The notes beneath the pieces were generated by a model. That model was not told the DNA's origin, ran no database searches, and saw only the letters and a program-made list of their open reading frames with translations. From Dichotomocladium elegans (lineage: Eukaryota > Mucoromycota > Mucoromycetes > Mucorales > Lichtheimiaceae): 64,000 nt of DNA. The stretch lies in the NCBI GenBank assembly GCA_025716815.1, contig JAIXMN010000042.1, positions 62,001 through 126,000 of the forward strand, in the 5' to 3' direction. Made by a program: the position numbers and the translations under genes. Positions 46,761-58,780 of the stretch are shown in pieces (the stretch's first letter is position 1; the number at the start of each line of letters is the position of its first letter).

Positions 46761-47500
46761 ACCACATGATCAACCGCTTCACGTTTTATCCAATATCTCC
46801 TGGCAACATAGCTAAGCAGCGAAGGCACATTCTTGATGACTTCCATCTCTCGACAACATTATCATTAGAATAAGAGAACGGCAGTTGTATCCCTATCTGA
46901 AATCGATGAAATATTCTCACGGTGCTCATGTTCTTGCTTGGCAGCTTCTTTTATGATCATGACATGCTTGTCAGCAATCATTTATTATCATATCTATGAT
47001 ATTGTATAAATCCGTGCCATTGCTGCTGTTGCAAGTATGCACTCGTTTCATTATTCTCGTTGCTGGAATGACACTGTGCAATAAGCCTGGTCAGAGTAGC
47101 TGTGCATTCGAAGGTTCAGCGTGTACGAGATACGAGCTTTTCATTGGGTTGAATTAATAGTCACTTCACTAAAATCCATCGAAGGATCTAATTGGTGGAG
47201 AGCGCTTCGCTATCGCAACATCAATTACATCACACAACCGGAGCTGAGTCACTGCACTTTTCTCTTGTGGCCTTCGATTGTGGAGCAAGAAAGTAGTTTC
47301 TCTCCGATACCAACAGAGGCTTGCGAGCGAACAAAGAGCACCCGGTACAAAAGGAAGTGAGCTTACAAAAAGACGATAACTATTCCACTGAAAGATGAAA
47401 CCGGATTGCTTTAAACTCTCAGATGTTTTGGTTCCGTAGATCTTTGAAATGTGGGCTGCGGAACAGAATATCTCATTATTTTTCAGCATCTTAGGTGTCT
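46761..47500. other. Interval between mariner copy 2 and the minisatellite
   Basis: No recognised gene; an open plus-strand frame at 47121-47360 has no domain. Confidence 0.4.
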
Positions 47501-50180
47501 GGAAGCTCGACGCTGTTCTCTTGAACCGCTTGCCAGGTCCGGCTGTCACCTCCCTGCTGCACATGCAGTGGCCAGGCCAGTCCCACCCCAAGCCCGGATA
47601 GAAGCAGTATTTGATTGATGAACCACGAAGGCGGTGCGGAAGTTCGACGCTGCTCTCTTGAACCGCTTGCCAGGTCCGGCTGTTACCTCCCTGCTGCACA
47701 TGCAGTGGCCAGGCCAGTCCCACCCCAAGCCCGGATAGAAGCAGTATTTGATTGATGAACCACGAAGACGGTGCGGAAGCTCGACGCTGCTCTCTTGAAC
47801 CGCTTGCCAGGTCCGGCTGTCACCTCCCTGCTGCACATGCAGTGGCCAGGCCAGTCCCACCCCAAGCCCGGATAGAAGCAGTATTTGATTGATGAACCAC
47901 GAAGACGGTGCGGAAGTTCGACGCTGCTCTCTTGAACCGCTTGCCAGGTCCGGCTGTCACCTCCCTGCAGTGGCCAGGCCAGTCCCACCCCAAGCCCGGA
48001 TAGAAGCAGTATTTGTTTGATGAACCACGAAAACGGTGCGGAAGTTCGACGCTGCTCTCTTGAACCGCTTGCCAGGTCCGGCTGTCACCTCCCTGCTGCA
48101 CATGCAGTGGCCAGGCCAGTCCCACCCCAAGCCCGGATAGAAGCAGTATTTGTTTGATGAACCACGAAAACGGTGCGGAAGTTCGACGCTGCTCTCTTGA
48201 ACCGCTTGCCAGGTCCGGCTGTCACCTCCCTGCTGCACATGCAGTGGCCAGGCCAGTCCCACCCCAAGCCCGGATAGAAGCAGTATTTGATTGATGAACC
48301 ACGAAGGCGGTGCGGAAGTTCGACGCTGCTCTCTTGAACCGCTTGCCAGGTCCGGCTGTTACCTCCCTGCTGCACATGCAGTGGCCAGGCCAGTCCCACC
48401 CCAAGCCCGGATAGAAGCAGTATTTGTTTGATGAACCACGAAAACGGTGCGGAAGCTCGACGCTGCTCTCTTGAACCGCTTGCCAGGTCCGGCTGTCACC
48501 TCCCTGCTGCACATGCAGTGGCCAGGCCAGTCCCACCCCAAGCCCGGATAGAAGCAGTATTTGTTTGATGAACCACGAAAACGGTGCGGAAGTTCGACGC
48601 TGCTCTCTTTGAACCGCTTGCCAGGTCCGGCTGTCACCTCCCTGCTGCACATGCAGTGGCCAGGCCAGTCCCACCCCAAGCCCGGATAGAAGCAGTATTT
48701 GATTGATGAACCACGAAGACGGTGCGGAAGTTCGACGCTGCTCTCTTGAACCGCTTGCCAGGTCCGGCTGTCACCTCCCTGCTGCCAGGCCAGTCCCACT
48801 CCAAGCCCGGATAGAAGCAGTATTTGATTGATGAACCACGAAGGCGGTGCGGAAGTTCGACGCTGCTCTCTTTGAACCGCTTGCCAGGTCCGGCTGTCAC
48901 CTCCCTGCTGCACATGCAGTGGCCAGGCCAGTCCCACCCCAAGCCCGGATAGAAGCAGTATTTGATTGATGAACCACGAAGACGGTGCGGAAGTTCGACG
49001 CTGCTCTCTTGAACCGCTTGCCAGGTCCGGCTGTCACCTCCCTGCTGCCAGGCCAGTCCCACTCCAAGCCCGGATAGAAGCAGTATTTGATTGATGAACC
49101 ACGAAGGCGGTGCGGAAGTTCGACGCTGCTCTCTTGAACCGCTTGCCAGGTCCGGCTGTTACCTCCCTGCTGCACATGCAGTGGCCAGGCCAGTCCCACC
49201 CCAAGCCCGGATAGAAGCAGTATTTGTTTGATGAACCACGAAAACGGTGCGGAAGCTCGACGCTGCTCTCTTGAACCGCTTGCCAGGTCCGGCTGTCACC
49301 TCCCTGCTGCACATGCAGTGGCCAGGCCAGTCCCACCCCAAGCCCGGATAGAAGCAGTATTTGATTGATGAACCACGAAGACGGTGCGGAAGCTCGACGC
49401 TGCTCTCTTGAACCGCTTGCCAGGTCCGGCTGTCACCTCCCTGCTGCACATGCAGTGGCCAGGCCAGTCCCACCCCAAGCCCGGATAGAAGCAGTATTTG
49501 ATTGATGAACCACGAAGACGGTGCGGAAGCTCGACGCTGCTCTCTTGAACCGCTTGCCAGGTCCGGCTGTCACCTCCCTGCTGCACATGCAGTGGCCAGG
49601 CCAGTCCCACCCCAAGCCCGGATAGAAGCAGTATTTGATTGATGAACCACGAAGACGGTGCGGAAGCTCGACGCTGCTCTCTTGAACCGCTTGCCAGGTC
49701 CGGCTGTCACCTCCCTGCTGCACATGCAGTGGCCAGGCCAGTCCCACCCCAAGCCCGGATAGAAGCAGTATTTGATTGATGAACCACGAAGGCGGTGCGG
49801 AAGTTCGACGCTGCTCTCTTGAACCGCTTGCCAGGTCCGGCTGTCACCTCCCTGCTGCACATGCAGTGGCCAGGCCAGTCCCACCCCAAGCCCGGATAGA
49901 AGCAGTATTTGATTGATGAACCACGAAGGCGGTGCGGAAGTTCGACGCTGCTCTCTTGAACCGCTTGCCAGGTCCGGCTGTCACCTCCCTGCTGCACATG
50001 CAGTGGCCAGGCCAGTCCCACCCCAAGCCCGGATAGAAGCAGTATTTGATTGATGAACCACGAAGGCGGTGCGGAAGTTCGACGCTGCTCTCTTGAACCG
50101 CTTGCCAGGTCCGGCTGTCACCTCCCTGCTGCACATGCAGTGGCCAGGCCAGTCCCACCCCAAGCCCGGATAGAAGCAGT
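47501..50180. repeat. 137-bp minisatellite, about 20 units
   Basis: Head-to-tail units, each containing TCGACGCTGCTCTC, GCCAGGTCCGGCTGT, CACATGCAGTGGCC and CCCGGATAGAAGCAGTAT. Most units are 137 bp; variants are 128 bp (9-bp deletion at about 47,965), 138 bp (extra T at about 48,607 and 48,870) and 125 bp (12-bp deletion at about 48,783 and 49,046). 137 is not a multiple of 3, so the open frames seen on the minus strand are a by-product and not a conserved protein. The last unit ends in GCAGTGTTCG at about 50,180. Confidence 0.97.
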
Positions 50181-51990
50181 GTTCGATGACCCTATTCAAT
50201 GTTTGATGTCTGCTCCAGTGACGCTCTCTTCTGTAATACATAATACAAAACCATTAGACCCATCCTCTGTATCCACACGGAATGTATCCAAACGAAATAT
50301 GCGGTATATAGTTTGCCTTTCTCCCATCAATAACATCACCGCAATGGTAATACCGAAAGATAAAACCTGATTGACGTGAACGGTGGTAGAGACAAAAAAA
50401 GAAGTATATTTGAGATTGTTGTGTATCCTTTATTATAGAGGCAACGCTTAGCTTCTTAAGTCTTTTTGCTATTTATTCGGCGATGTGGTGAATAGTCTGT
50501 TGAAGAGGAGCTTGTCGCTGTGATGTGATAGATCACGGAGAAACTGGTCTTAACGCCGCTAGAGACGTCTTTACCATATGGAGGGTGTCCCGTTCTGGGT
50601 TAGTATGACCGTTCCCTTAAACACGGTTGTTGTAATAACCGGATAGACTTTGTTGCCATGATTTGCACATATGATATTTAATCCATTATCCGCTATTGTA
50701 TGTGCCTGATCATAGTCATGGTTCACCACACTGATGACAAGAACGCGATGTTATTGTCATCTTTGGTGACTCGGGACGGGACTCCCTATCCAGTACAGTG
50801 GCTGCTCGTTTTCCACTTATTACTTGGAGCCGAGTTATGTAGAGATCTTGAATATCTCAGTTATGTAGTGCATAGCAAGTGACCAGTACCTATTGCACTT
50901 ATCCCAGGCATAGCTCCCCAAATCAGGCCTTCCAATCCGCTATATCATATCCAACCTCTGCTGCAGGGTGCACCTTGTTTCTAGAAAAGGAATGAGAGGT
51001 CGACATGGGCATCAGGAGCGGTGACAACACGGAATGCGGGATTCCTTGCTCAGCGACCTTCTGGTCAAAAATGTTGATCCGGCGCTGGGAAGTACGCTCG
51101 CTTTCATTTGACGTGAGCTCTTGCTGTATCAGAAGTCGCAGTGTGTATACCGCAGCTAGCTAGCTCGACTGTGCGCTGGGAAACCCTGGACAGTCTTGCT
51201 GAGTTCTCAATGGTGTACCAGAGTTAGTTCCTCATATCGCCGCCATTTGTTTTGCAGATAGTGATGGTAAAACCCCAAAGCATTGGCCTGTGCGTCTTTC
51301 CTTCATGCAAGGTGCAATTCAGCTGTGGAGATCCTTATAAGCCTCGAGCTTAACTGATTATGCATTTTCCTTAACACACGTGATCACGGTGATATAGTGG
51401 AATCGACAACTTTCGAGGAGAAGAAAGCATAGTGGTCCTCTTTATCTAAAAAAAAAAGTGTGATACCAATTAGCACCCATATAAATCAGTGGATGCAGCA
51501 ACATAGGTAAACCAACCTGTGATTAATCAAACAGTCAGAAATGAACCTAATAAAATAATTGACCTTTGAGTAAGGATTCATATAACGAAATCCTCTTCAG
51601 GTAGCTCTTCTGCGACGAGACAATAACAACCACAGCAATAAGCTTCCAGTGAGACCAGTAAATGACAACAAGATGCCTGTTGTAGTTATCACTCTAGAGC
51701 GGAGATCACATGACCTTCTTAGTAGCTCGTGAAACACCGCTTACTAATTTGTTATAGCGAGGCAGCTCATGGTACAATAAAGAGCACCTTTATCCAATCT
51801 CACTTACTTCCGCTCGCGATAAGACAATACCATACACTGTAGGTGGAAACATTCCCCCTGTTTCCATTATTGTATCGCTGCCTATCCACGCATACATAGA
51901 GTATGTTTTATGCAGCATGGGCCTTTGAATCAATATACCATTCTGGAGAACCTGGACTGGATTGATATCAATGGAGCGTTCAAATTGCTC
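50181..51990. other. Interval between minisatellite and duplicated segment
   Basis: No gene recognised on either strand; small open frames (50,700-50,882; 51,790-52,014 minus) lack domains. Confidence 0.4.
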
Positions 51991-53061
51991 ACGCCGATCC
52001 AGTGTTGGACTCACTGCTGAGCAGCCCAGAGGAACGAGTTCATCTCAGATGGTATAACAACACTCAATTGTCTATGTTGTTTATTAGTGTTGCTGATGCC
52101 TCTTTTTATTTATAGGACAAATCTCAAGTGCAACGATGACGATGCAGAGCGGCCTGACGACATAATCTCAGTGATGAACCAGTCGCTTTGGGGCAGGAAC
52201 TACGGTCATGGTGAGGTTAAGGTTGCCGAACTGACCGACAATGTGCACGCCCTCTCCTGGGATCTTTGCAGGCTCGCATTTTTCAACAAGGCCCAGATCA
52301 ATGATGCCAATACACGTTCAGCTTTCGCCTTCCAAGTTAAAGGTAACACTTTAGTAGAAAGTAAAAGGTCATTTCTAAGTCTGGAAAATAGGACCCAGCA
52401 TCAGGGTCTACATCAATGAGCTTGTTTCGGACGGCGTGTACCTGATGTCTGAGATTGCCGATTTCCATATAGTGTTGTTGTGTAGAGAATTGTGGTAGGT
52501 AGGAAAACAATGGGTCAAAATCGAGTCTTTGAGACGGGATCCTCTTTATTGAATGAAAACAACTCTCTTTTTGTATGCGTTGGGATGGACCAGGCTAGCT
52601 TTGACGGAACAAGTGTTAGCCGTTGACACCGCTTCTCCGCTACTCTCCATCTATACAATAGCTATTATTCCGGGCGATTGTTCCCTCCGCCTTCATTAAG
52701 CGGAAATCACCGATTGGATAGATGTGAGATGGAAAAAGTCAGGGCATCAAGACGTACTTGTGGGAATTGTTGGATGAATAGCAGTTCCGCTCACTACTGA
52801 CTTTGAAAGCGCAGTATCATGAACAGGAGGACTACGGCACATATCCCTCTTTCTGTCGAATGCCTTGACATAATGGTCACCCGCAAGTCTCTTCGCACCT
52901 TGTCGCAAATTGCATTTGCATTTGACAAGGTCATCAGCGAGCTGCCCGACATAACCGAGGAGTTCAATCGGAGCAAGCGGTCTGGACCTACGCTCGTTCA
53001 GCTTGAGGAGCTCATCTCACAGAAACGCAATCGTACCCTGCCTACCACACTTCGTTTCTAA
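51991..53061 (+). pseudogene. Truncated and interrupted copy of the 525-aa family gene
   Basis: Corresponds to the last three exons of the complete gene at 58,134-60,176: partial exon 7 (from 51991), exon 8 (from about 52,116; ERPDDIISVMNQSLWG and GEVKVAE) and exon 9 in two pieces, 52,39x-52,465 and 52,840-53,061 (MVTRKSLRTLSQIAFAFDKV ... LPTTLRF). A 369-bp insertion splits exon 9 and introduces stops. Without the first six exons it should be non-functional. Confidence 0.85.
52471..52839. mobile_element. 369-bp insertion with CATAT flanking repeats
   Basis: Present in copy A, absent from copy B. CATAT occurs at 52466-52470 and 52840-52844, directly flanking the insert; copy B has CAGAT at the uninterrupted site. 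No coding capacity. The ends (AGTGTTGTTG... and ...CTACGGCA) show only weak inverted similarity, so it may be a solo LTR, a MITE or a SINE-like piece. Confidence 0.65.
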
Positions 53062-53589
53062 GCCCAAATAAGAATGAATTTACTTTGGCTATTATTCATG
53101 ATATTGATTATTGTTGAAGAACGTGTCTTTGGGATAACGAACGTGTATGTGCTTACTCTTTTGTAAGTTCGAGGTAGGGGATTTATGTGTGAAAAAGATG
53201 TGAAAGAGAGTGCGGGTAGCGATTCAATGTATATACGGTAAAATCGTGTTTTTCGGACTTCGGCAACCTCGACAAAAGGCCAATGTATAAATTGTATGAT
53301 TCTTTCCAACTCAGTTCAAGAACATTCTGTATACAACGGGGTGCGCCACATTTAATGTCACTCGATGCAGGTAGCTTAGTACCAATCCAGAATAAGGCAT
53401 CATCGATACAGAAAAATACAAAGTTGAATAAGGCATATATCAAAGATGTTCCATATCTAAGTATTTGCCGGAATGCTTCTGCGAATGGCGAATCCACCCT
53501 CGACAATCTCTGGGGGTGAGAGTATGTGCTGCTTCTTGAATTCGAATAACAAGGCTATTTTTGCTTGTCAGAGGGGTCTTCCGCAACTC

Positions 53590-54330
53590 ACCTTGATTTT
53601 TGCCCAGAATTCCTCGATCTGATTCAAAAATGGTGATTACGGCGGCAAAAACAGAGCTTTGTGGTCATACTTCTTGATCACCCCAAGCACCTCCTTGGTC
53701 CTGTGAATAGCAGCATTGTCCATTACCGAATACATGTTGATCAGGCCATGTTTGTTCAAGACAGCCGCCACTTGTTCCACAAACAGTACGAAGTGTGATG
53801 ACAATGTTCCAGGCGGGAGACTAGATTCCTTTCCGGTGACAACCTTGCGTTTCTTGGAGCAGGTTGGCTGTGGAACTTGCTGCGAGAGAGCGATCAGCCC
53901 ATATGTTGAGATATAACCGAAGATGCTCAAGTTCGCGCCACGACTGGTTGGCACTTCTAAGGCTGTAGACGTTCCTTTCTTCGACCATGCCACTGGACGA
54001 ACCATGTTCTTCAAAAACCCGCTCTCATTGATGAAAACACACTTCCGCCGAAAGTCGATCCTGAGGTTACCGAGGTCCGCAACAAACTGTTGGCGCTTCG
54101 CACGGGTGTCTTCCGAATTCCGTTCGACCACCTGTGGCTTTGAACGCGTGAGGGTGAATGCCAGCTTGTCAGTGATGTGGCGATGAGCTGTCATTTCGTT
54201 AACGGATAATCCCTCAAACTCGCTGCGAAGCCCGCTCACTGCGTTCCTGACATAGCATGTTGATGCTGCTTAAGGAAGTTCTCGAGGAAGTGTGAGTCGT
54301 CATCGGCTATTTTCCGATTATTGCCGTTCT
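53590..54330 (-). pseudogene. IS630/Tc1-like DDE transposase remnant (copy A)
   Basis: Minus strand; main open frame 54239..53637 preceded by a frameshifted N-terminal piece (KIADDDSHFLENFLKQHQHA near 54,290). The core reads KCVFINESGF, YGLIALSQQVPQP, YSVMDNAAIHRTKEV, then LFLPP-stop-SPFLNQIEEFW. The first catalytic Asp of the triad is replaced by Asn (FINES instead of FIDES), and the Tyr codon of the PPYSP motif is TAA. Both defects also occur in copy B, so they predate the duplication. Confidence 0.85.
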
Positions 54331-54663
54331 GTTTCACCTTAGCTGCAGGATCATACAGTACGTAATCAGGACATAGGGATCGCTACGGTGGGAGAAAGAA
54401 ACCCCGGATTCAATGGCAACTAAAAGAAAAAGAGAGACCAATGCGCCCAGGTGCAGGGAAAAAGGAACAGCCGCGGTGAATTAAAGAGTTGCTACGCAGG
54501 ACGTACAAAGAACATCTTCCACTGACACATAACAGCAAGTTAACTAAAAAAAGACTACCGTTTCATGCACGCCTCTCTTGGTTTCCCTTGTTCTTTCGAT
54601 CTCCTCTTCACCCATGACGCTCTTCGTAGAACAGAAGCAGACAAAGAATGGCAATGACAGTCC

Positions 54664-55224
54664 AGCAATACTGGTCAGCTAGAGACCGGTGTTCTCTTTT
54701 CCACGAGATCATCCGTGGATACAGCTGCCATTGACATAGCCGATAACGAAGAAATTGTGAACACCATGACCTGCCACATCTGCGGTGAAGACGACCATCC
54801 CGACGAGCATGAGCACACTGTCCCGCCAGACTGGGTACGATGGCATGGAGAGACCTTCCTGTGGATGGATCGTGTGCATCTCGCGGTTGGGGTCGTCTTC
54901 GTATCAGGGCTCGGTGTCTTGTATGCTATTTTTCTCTTCTTCCTTGACCCCACTTCATCAGAAAACCAGCAAACCGTGCTTCCATGGTTGGCACACTGCG
55001 ATCAAACAGGCTGCTCATGGTATAGCTGCTATATGGCAGATATCGCACTGTGAAACGGCGACACGGCTTTGGGGGGCCTTATCATTCTTGCTGCATTCCT
55101 TGTCCTGGTAATCACTGCTTTTGATATTTCCGGTGCTACCTTTGGCGTCTTGGCTGCAGTAGAGTCTGTTGTCGAGCGAGTTGCTGGTCAAGTCCAGGAA
55201 CGCATTCTCGACGTAACTCTTTAG
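54664..55224 (+). pseudogene. Two-span membrane protein ORF interrupted by TGA (copy A)
   Basis: One frame runs from a possible acceptor at about 54,660 through TMTCHICGEDDHPDEHEH, a membrane span (VHLAVGVVFVSGLGVLYAIF), TGA at 55051-55053, and on in the same frame through a second span (LGGLIILAAFLVLVITAF) to DVTL-stop at 55222-55224. The CxxC plus His/Asp cluster could bind zinc. Either the TGA lies in an unrecognised intron or this is a pseudogene. A possible first exon, ATGACGCTCTTC at about 54,613, is not in frame without splicing. Confidence 0.45.
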
Positions 55225-55707
55225 AAACATACGTAATCCCGAACAGCTGTACATGTATGCATCATACAAGAAATTATAGAAAAACGTAAAGGGCAGGTTT
55301 CCGCTCTGCCTCCCCCTGTGCGCGTACGCATTTCTGACCACGGATGCTGCTATGGCAACGGCAACCACGTAGAGAGCTTGCTCTGTGCGCAACTGTGGCT
55401 ATGTTCGTTGGAGCCTGCAAGAAAAAATAAGCTGAAAACTGAAGTGATGTGTATCAGCCAGTGTGTGCAGCACAGGAAGTAAAGAGTACTTAAGAAAATA
55501 TGTCCCTATGTATACTTAATACCCGCATTCGCGTAGCGTACATACGACACGAAATAGTTAAGGAAAGGATACGCATGTCCTTACTTCACGCGACTGATGC
55601 GACTTTGGATGGTCTTGAAACGTCCCTTGCTTCACCGTCCCTCTATTGTGCTTGGGAGCAACGCTACATTAGCCATGGTTTGAGCGGACATGCGTTATGC
55701 CGAAAAA

Positions 55708-57363
55708 AGATGTGAGATGTACCAGAAAAAAAGAAAGAAAATAGGGCAAGAAGGTGAAATCCAGGCCTGTTTGCTAAACTGGTGACTCTCTTGCTGCATT
55801 TGCTAACATTTCTGGAATCTTCTCCCCTTTTGAGTATTTTTTTTTTGCTGCCAGGAAAGATCCCTTCGACAAAACTGGTCGTCCGGGAAGACCGGAATGG
55901 TGAGAATTGCCTCCAATTAAAATCAATCAAGAGTATAAATGTTCGATGCTGGATCTCATTTATTGAGGCAACGATTATCCTTGATGCGAAATTTCAACGC
56001 ATTCTCTGTTAGATCGTCGCACATGAATAGCTCCAAGGTTCATAAACAGAGAGTAAAGGCGTGGCATCGACGGGCGTTCTTGCGGGAAATTGTGTAAAGT
56101 CATGGCCGGCTTGGGCCAGTAAAGAAATCAAGTCACCAATCACTACCATGGTGCATTTCACTTATAATAGTCCCAAATTCGACTTTGTTTCAATTTGACA
56201 ATTTTAAATGCTGCTACTATATTAGGTAATTTTTTTTTCTTAGTCGTATGTGCCAATGCGCCGCCGATGGCTCTTGTAGGTGAGGGATGAAAATTTCTGG
56301 ACCTGCTCAGCTGCTGCATTTTGCATCCAGATCTTGAAAATAAGCCTCTATGTACCGCCAGGCTCGGTTATAAAACCGGCGAATCATAGATGGCGTTTCT
56401 TTGGGAGGAGATATCGTGTCGAGGAAGCTTGGAACGTTTTCTTTCAAGCTTCTAAACGAGTAGTCACAGCGCACTCGAGCTTCAGGTTCAGCAGTACCCC
56501 AATAGCACTCAATTCAGTTGCATTCGCAGTGGAATTTTGGATAGAGCTCAAAGATATGGCCGCTATTCTCCACTGTTTCCTGCAAGGCTGTAGGCTTTGA
56601 GCGGAAGTCAGGCTGCGCTGCAAGCAGATGCTTCGCACAGCATTTGGTGTCCTCCGCCGCGTTGCCATTGCATTCCATTCTCCATGCGTTGCCATGTTGA
56701 TAAGGGTCTTTATATATCACTGCGCCCAGGAGGTGAGTGATCAGCGCCCCCAAGTTCCCAGGGTAAGTGACACGAATACATGGTCCATAATCAGTATGTC
56801 TGCGTTGCACACTCCTATCTTTAAATTGTTAATGTTTGGTATCCACGTGGCTACATTGTGATGAGCACAATTGCTCCATCAAAAAGTTGATGTCTAAAAA
56901 AACAAGGATGAAAAAATGCAGCAGTAAAATGTGTCCCTAAAAGGCAACATGGATACAATGCATTCATTGCATTTGCCCAAGCAGCGAATGCAAAAGAAAT
57001 GAGGTTTCAAAAATAATTAGAGAAGTCGGCATTTTGGTTTCAATGGGGAGCACAATCTCACATGCTCCGTAAAAGGCAGTTCGATTTGTGGAATGGATCA
57101 AGGCAAGACAAGTTGCTTGGCAAATGCTTGATACAAGTCCATTGCCAAGAGTTTCAATAATGGATGCTTTTATTGACTCATTGCAAAGAATGTTTGTATA
57201 AGGGCAGCAATGAAAGAAGCAAAACAATTTATCAGCTTTATTTACTTACCATGTCAGATCGAACCGATACCATTGGACAGCTAACAATGTGCTTCTGTTC
57301 ACAATGCGTTCAGCAGAATCCTGCTCGCCAATATGGGATTACTGTCTTTTTCACTATTTTCTC
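55708..57363. other. Interval between duplicated segments
   Basis: No gene recognised. Several open frames (56,280-56,600 plus; 56,444-56,810 minus; 56,964-57,227 minus) have no domain. Confidence 0.4.
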
Positions 57364-58010
57364 TTACCCTTCCATCACACTGTCTACAGGCTGAAACCGA
57401 GCCATTTTCAATGATAAGTTGCATTCATTTTTCATAAATCGATGGAGCGTCGTTTTAGATACTTTGAGACCCTCAAGTCTCGGAAGCAGTTGCTCCGTCA
57501 GCTGCTCTAGAACAATGGGTAGATTCTCATCAATGCATTCCAAAATAAAGCTCATATGCTCTTCATTGAGAATACGCGAACGACCCCTCGCTTTAGGTTT
57601 CTTAAATACGCTGTCAGGGTGTTTTTGCAGCAGCTGATGCACTCAAAACCTTCTCAGACATCCGTTTGAAAAAAATCTGATCTTGTCTTGGTCAGTGTAC
57701 GCTGTGTAACTGCGCTTGGTCCCCGCTTCTTTCATCCGAATGTCTGTATCAGAGTTATCTCTGCAAAGATATGGTGCGCAGATATTCAGTGTGAGAATAA
57801 ACGGATTGCAGAGAGTACATTTCTTCATCGACGACATGGCCTTGATCATCTTTGTAAAAAAATAGATTGTTCATTTCAGAATGTAAATGGGTGCGACATC
57901 TTTCGCCGTGCATGCGACATTTGCTTTGTCATCACGCGTAAAGATTTCTGGGCAAAGCATGACTTCTATTTTTGGTAATCCTGCGACTTCAGAACTGGCT
58001 GGGGGTACGA
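57364..58010 (-). mobile_element. Degenerate mariner/Tc1-like element, copy 3 (5' part only)
   Basis: Minus strand: shared 5' flank (AGCCAGTTCTGAAGTCGCAG) near 57,995, start MNNLFFYKDDQG near 57,873, then IRMKEAGTKRSYTAYTDQDK, KPKARGRSRILNEEHMSF and ends after SLKMARFQPVD at about 57,380. The catalytic region is missing. It lies directly upstream of the intact 525-aa gene, on the opposite strand. Confidence 0.8.
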
Positions 58011-58133
58011 CTTCAATGTTGGGAAAACAGTGTAAATGAAATGCACCAGAGGATCACGGGATCAAAATCACGCGCGAGAGGTTAAACAGCCGACCCCGCT
58101 GTTTCGGGTTGCTGCACCATTTCTTTCGCTCCG

Positions 58134-58746
58134 ATGGCTGCGCAGCATACAACCTATCTGACGTACTTGAGAGAGAATGCAAACGCCGAGTTCAGTGTCC
58201 TTCAATTCTATAAGCATTTCAAATTTGGCAAAAGATCTGAAGCCGAGGAGATATTCAGAAAATGCACCGGTGTCATGAAACGCGATCAAGATGCAGAACT
58301 ACGGAAGTGGGCCAGCACTGTGTCAAGGACGAACTTTGAGGTTTGCTGCTTCCAAACTACTAATGTTTATGATAGTCAAAAAGCTTATAAACGGCAACGT
58401 TATGTGATAGATATGTCACCGGATCGATGTAGATGAATACTGGCGAAACTTAATTACAGCCGATAGTCGGAAGGATGCAATAGCAAGTGCGGAAAGTGCC
58501 ATATACAGAGATCTACAGACCACATTTGATGTAAGTCATATTCACATCATGCGTGCGAGTTTGCGTCTCATCTTTCCCTTCTAGAGCAAGAACAGAAAAA
58601 GGCGCAAGGTAAGCGTTCCTTTGCTGCTGGTCCCAAATGCTCATTTGTGTCCCCTAGCGATCGGACAGCAGCAGCAGCAGCAGCAGCAACATTATCAGCA
58701 GCAGCATCATCAGCAGCAGCAGCAACATTATCAGCAGCAACATTAT

Positions 58747-58780
<34 letters not shown>

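Larger units (their letters stand above)
51991..55707. repeat. Segmental duplication, copy A (direct repeat)
   Basis: Nearly identical to 59,480-62,785 in the same orientation. In one hand-compared stretch (54,241-54,600 versus 61,319-61,678) I counted 7 differences. Copy A is 411 bp longer: a 369-bp insertion plus its 5-bp target copy at 52,471-52,844, and a 36-bp segment at 53,391-53,426 that copy B has lost. It starts in mid-exon of the gene that is complete in copy B. Confidence 0.95.

Noticed and set aside
47501..50180. Repeated 100-190-codon open frames on the minus strand
   Set aside because: They recur every 137 bp, which is not a multiple of three, so the frames are a by-product of the satellite sequence.
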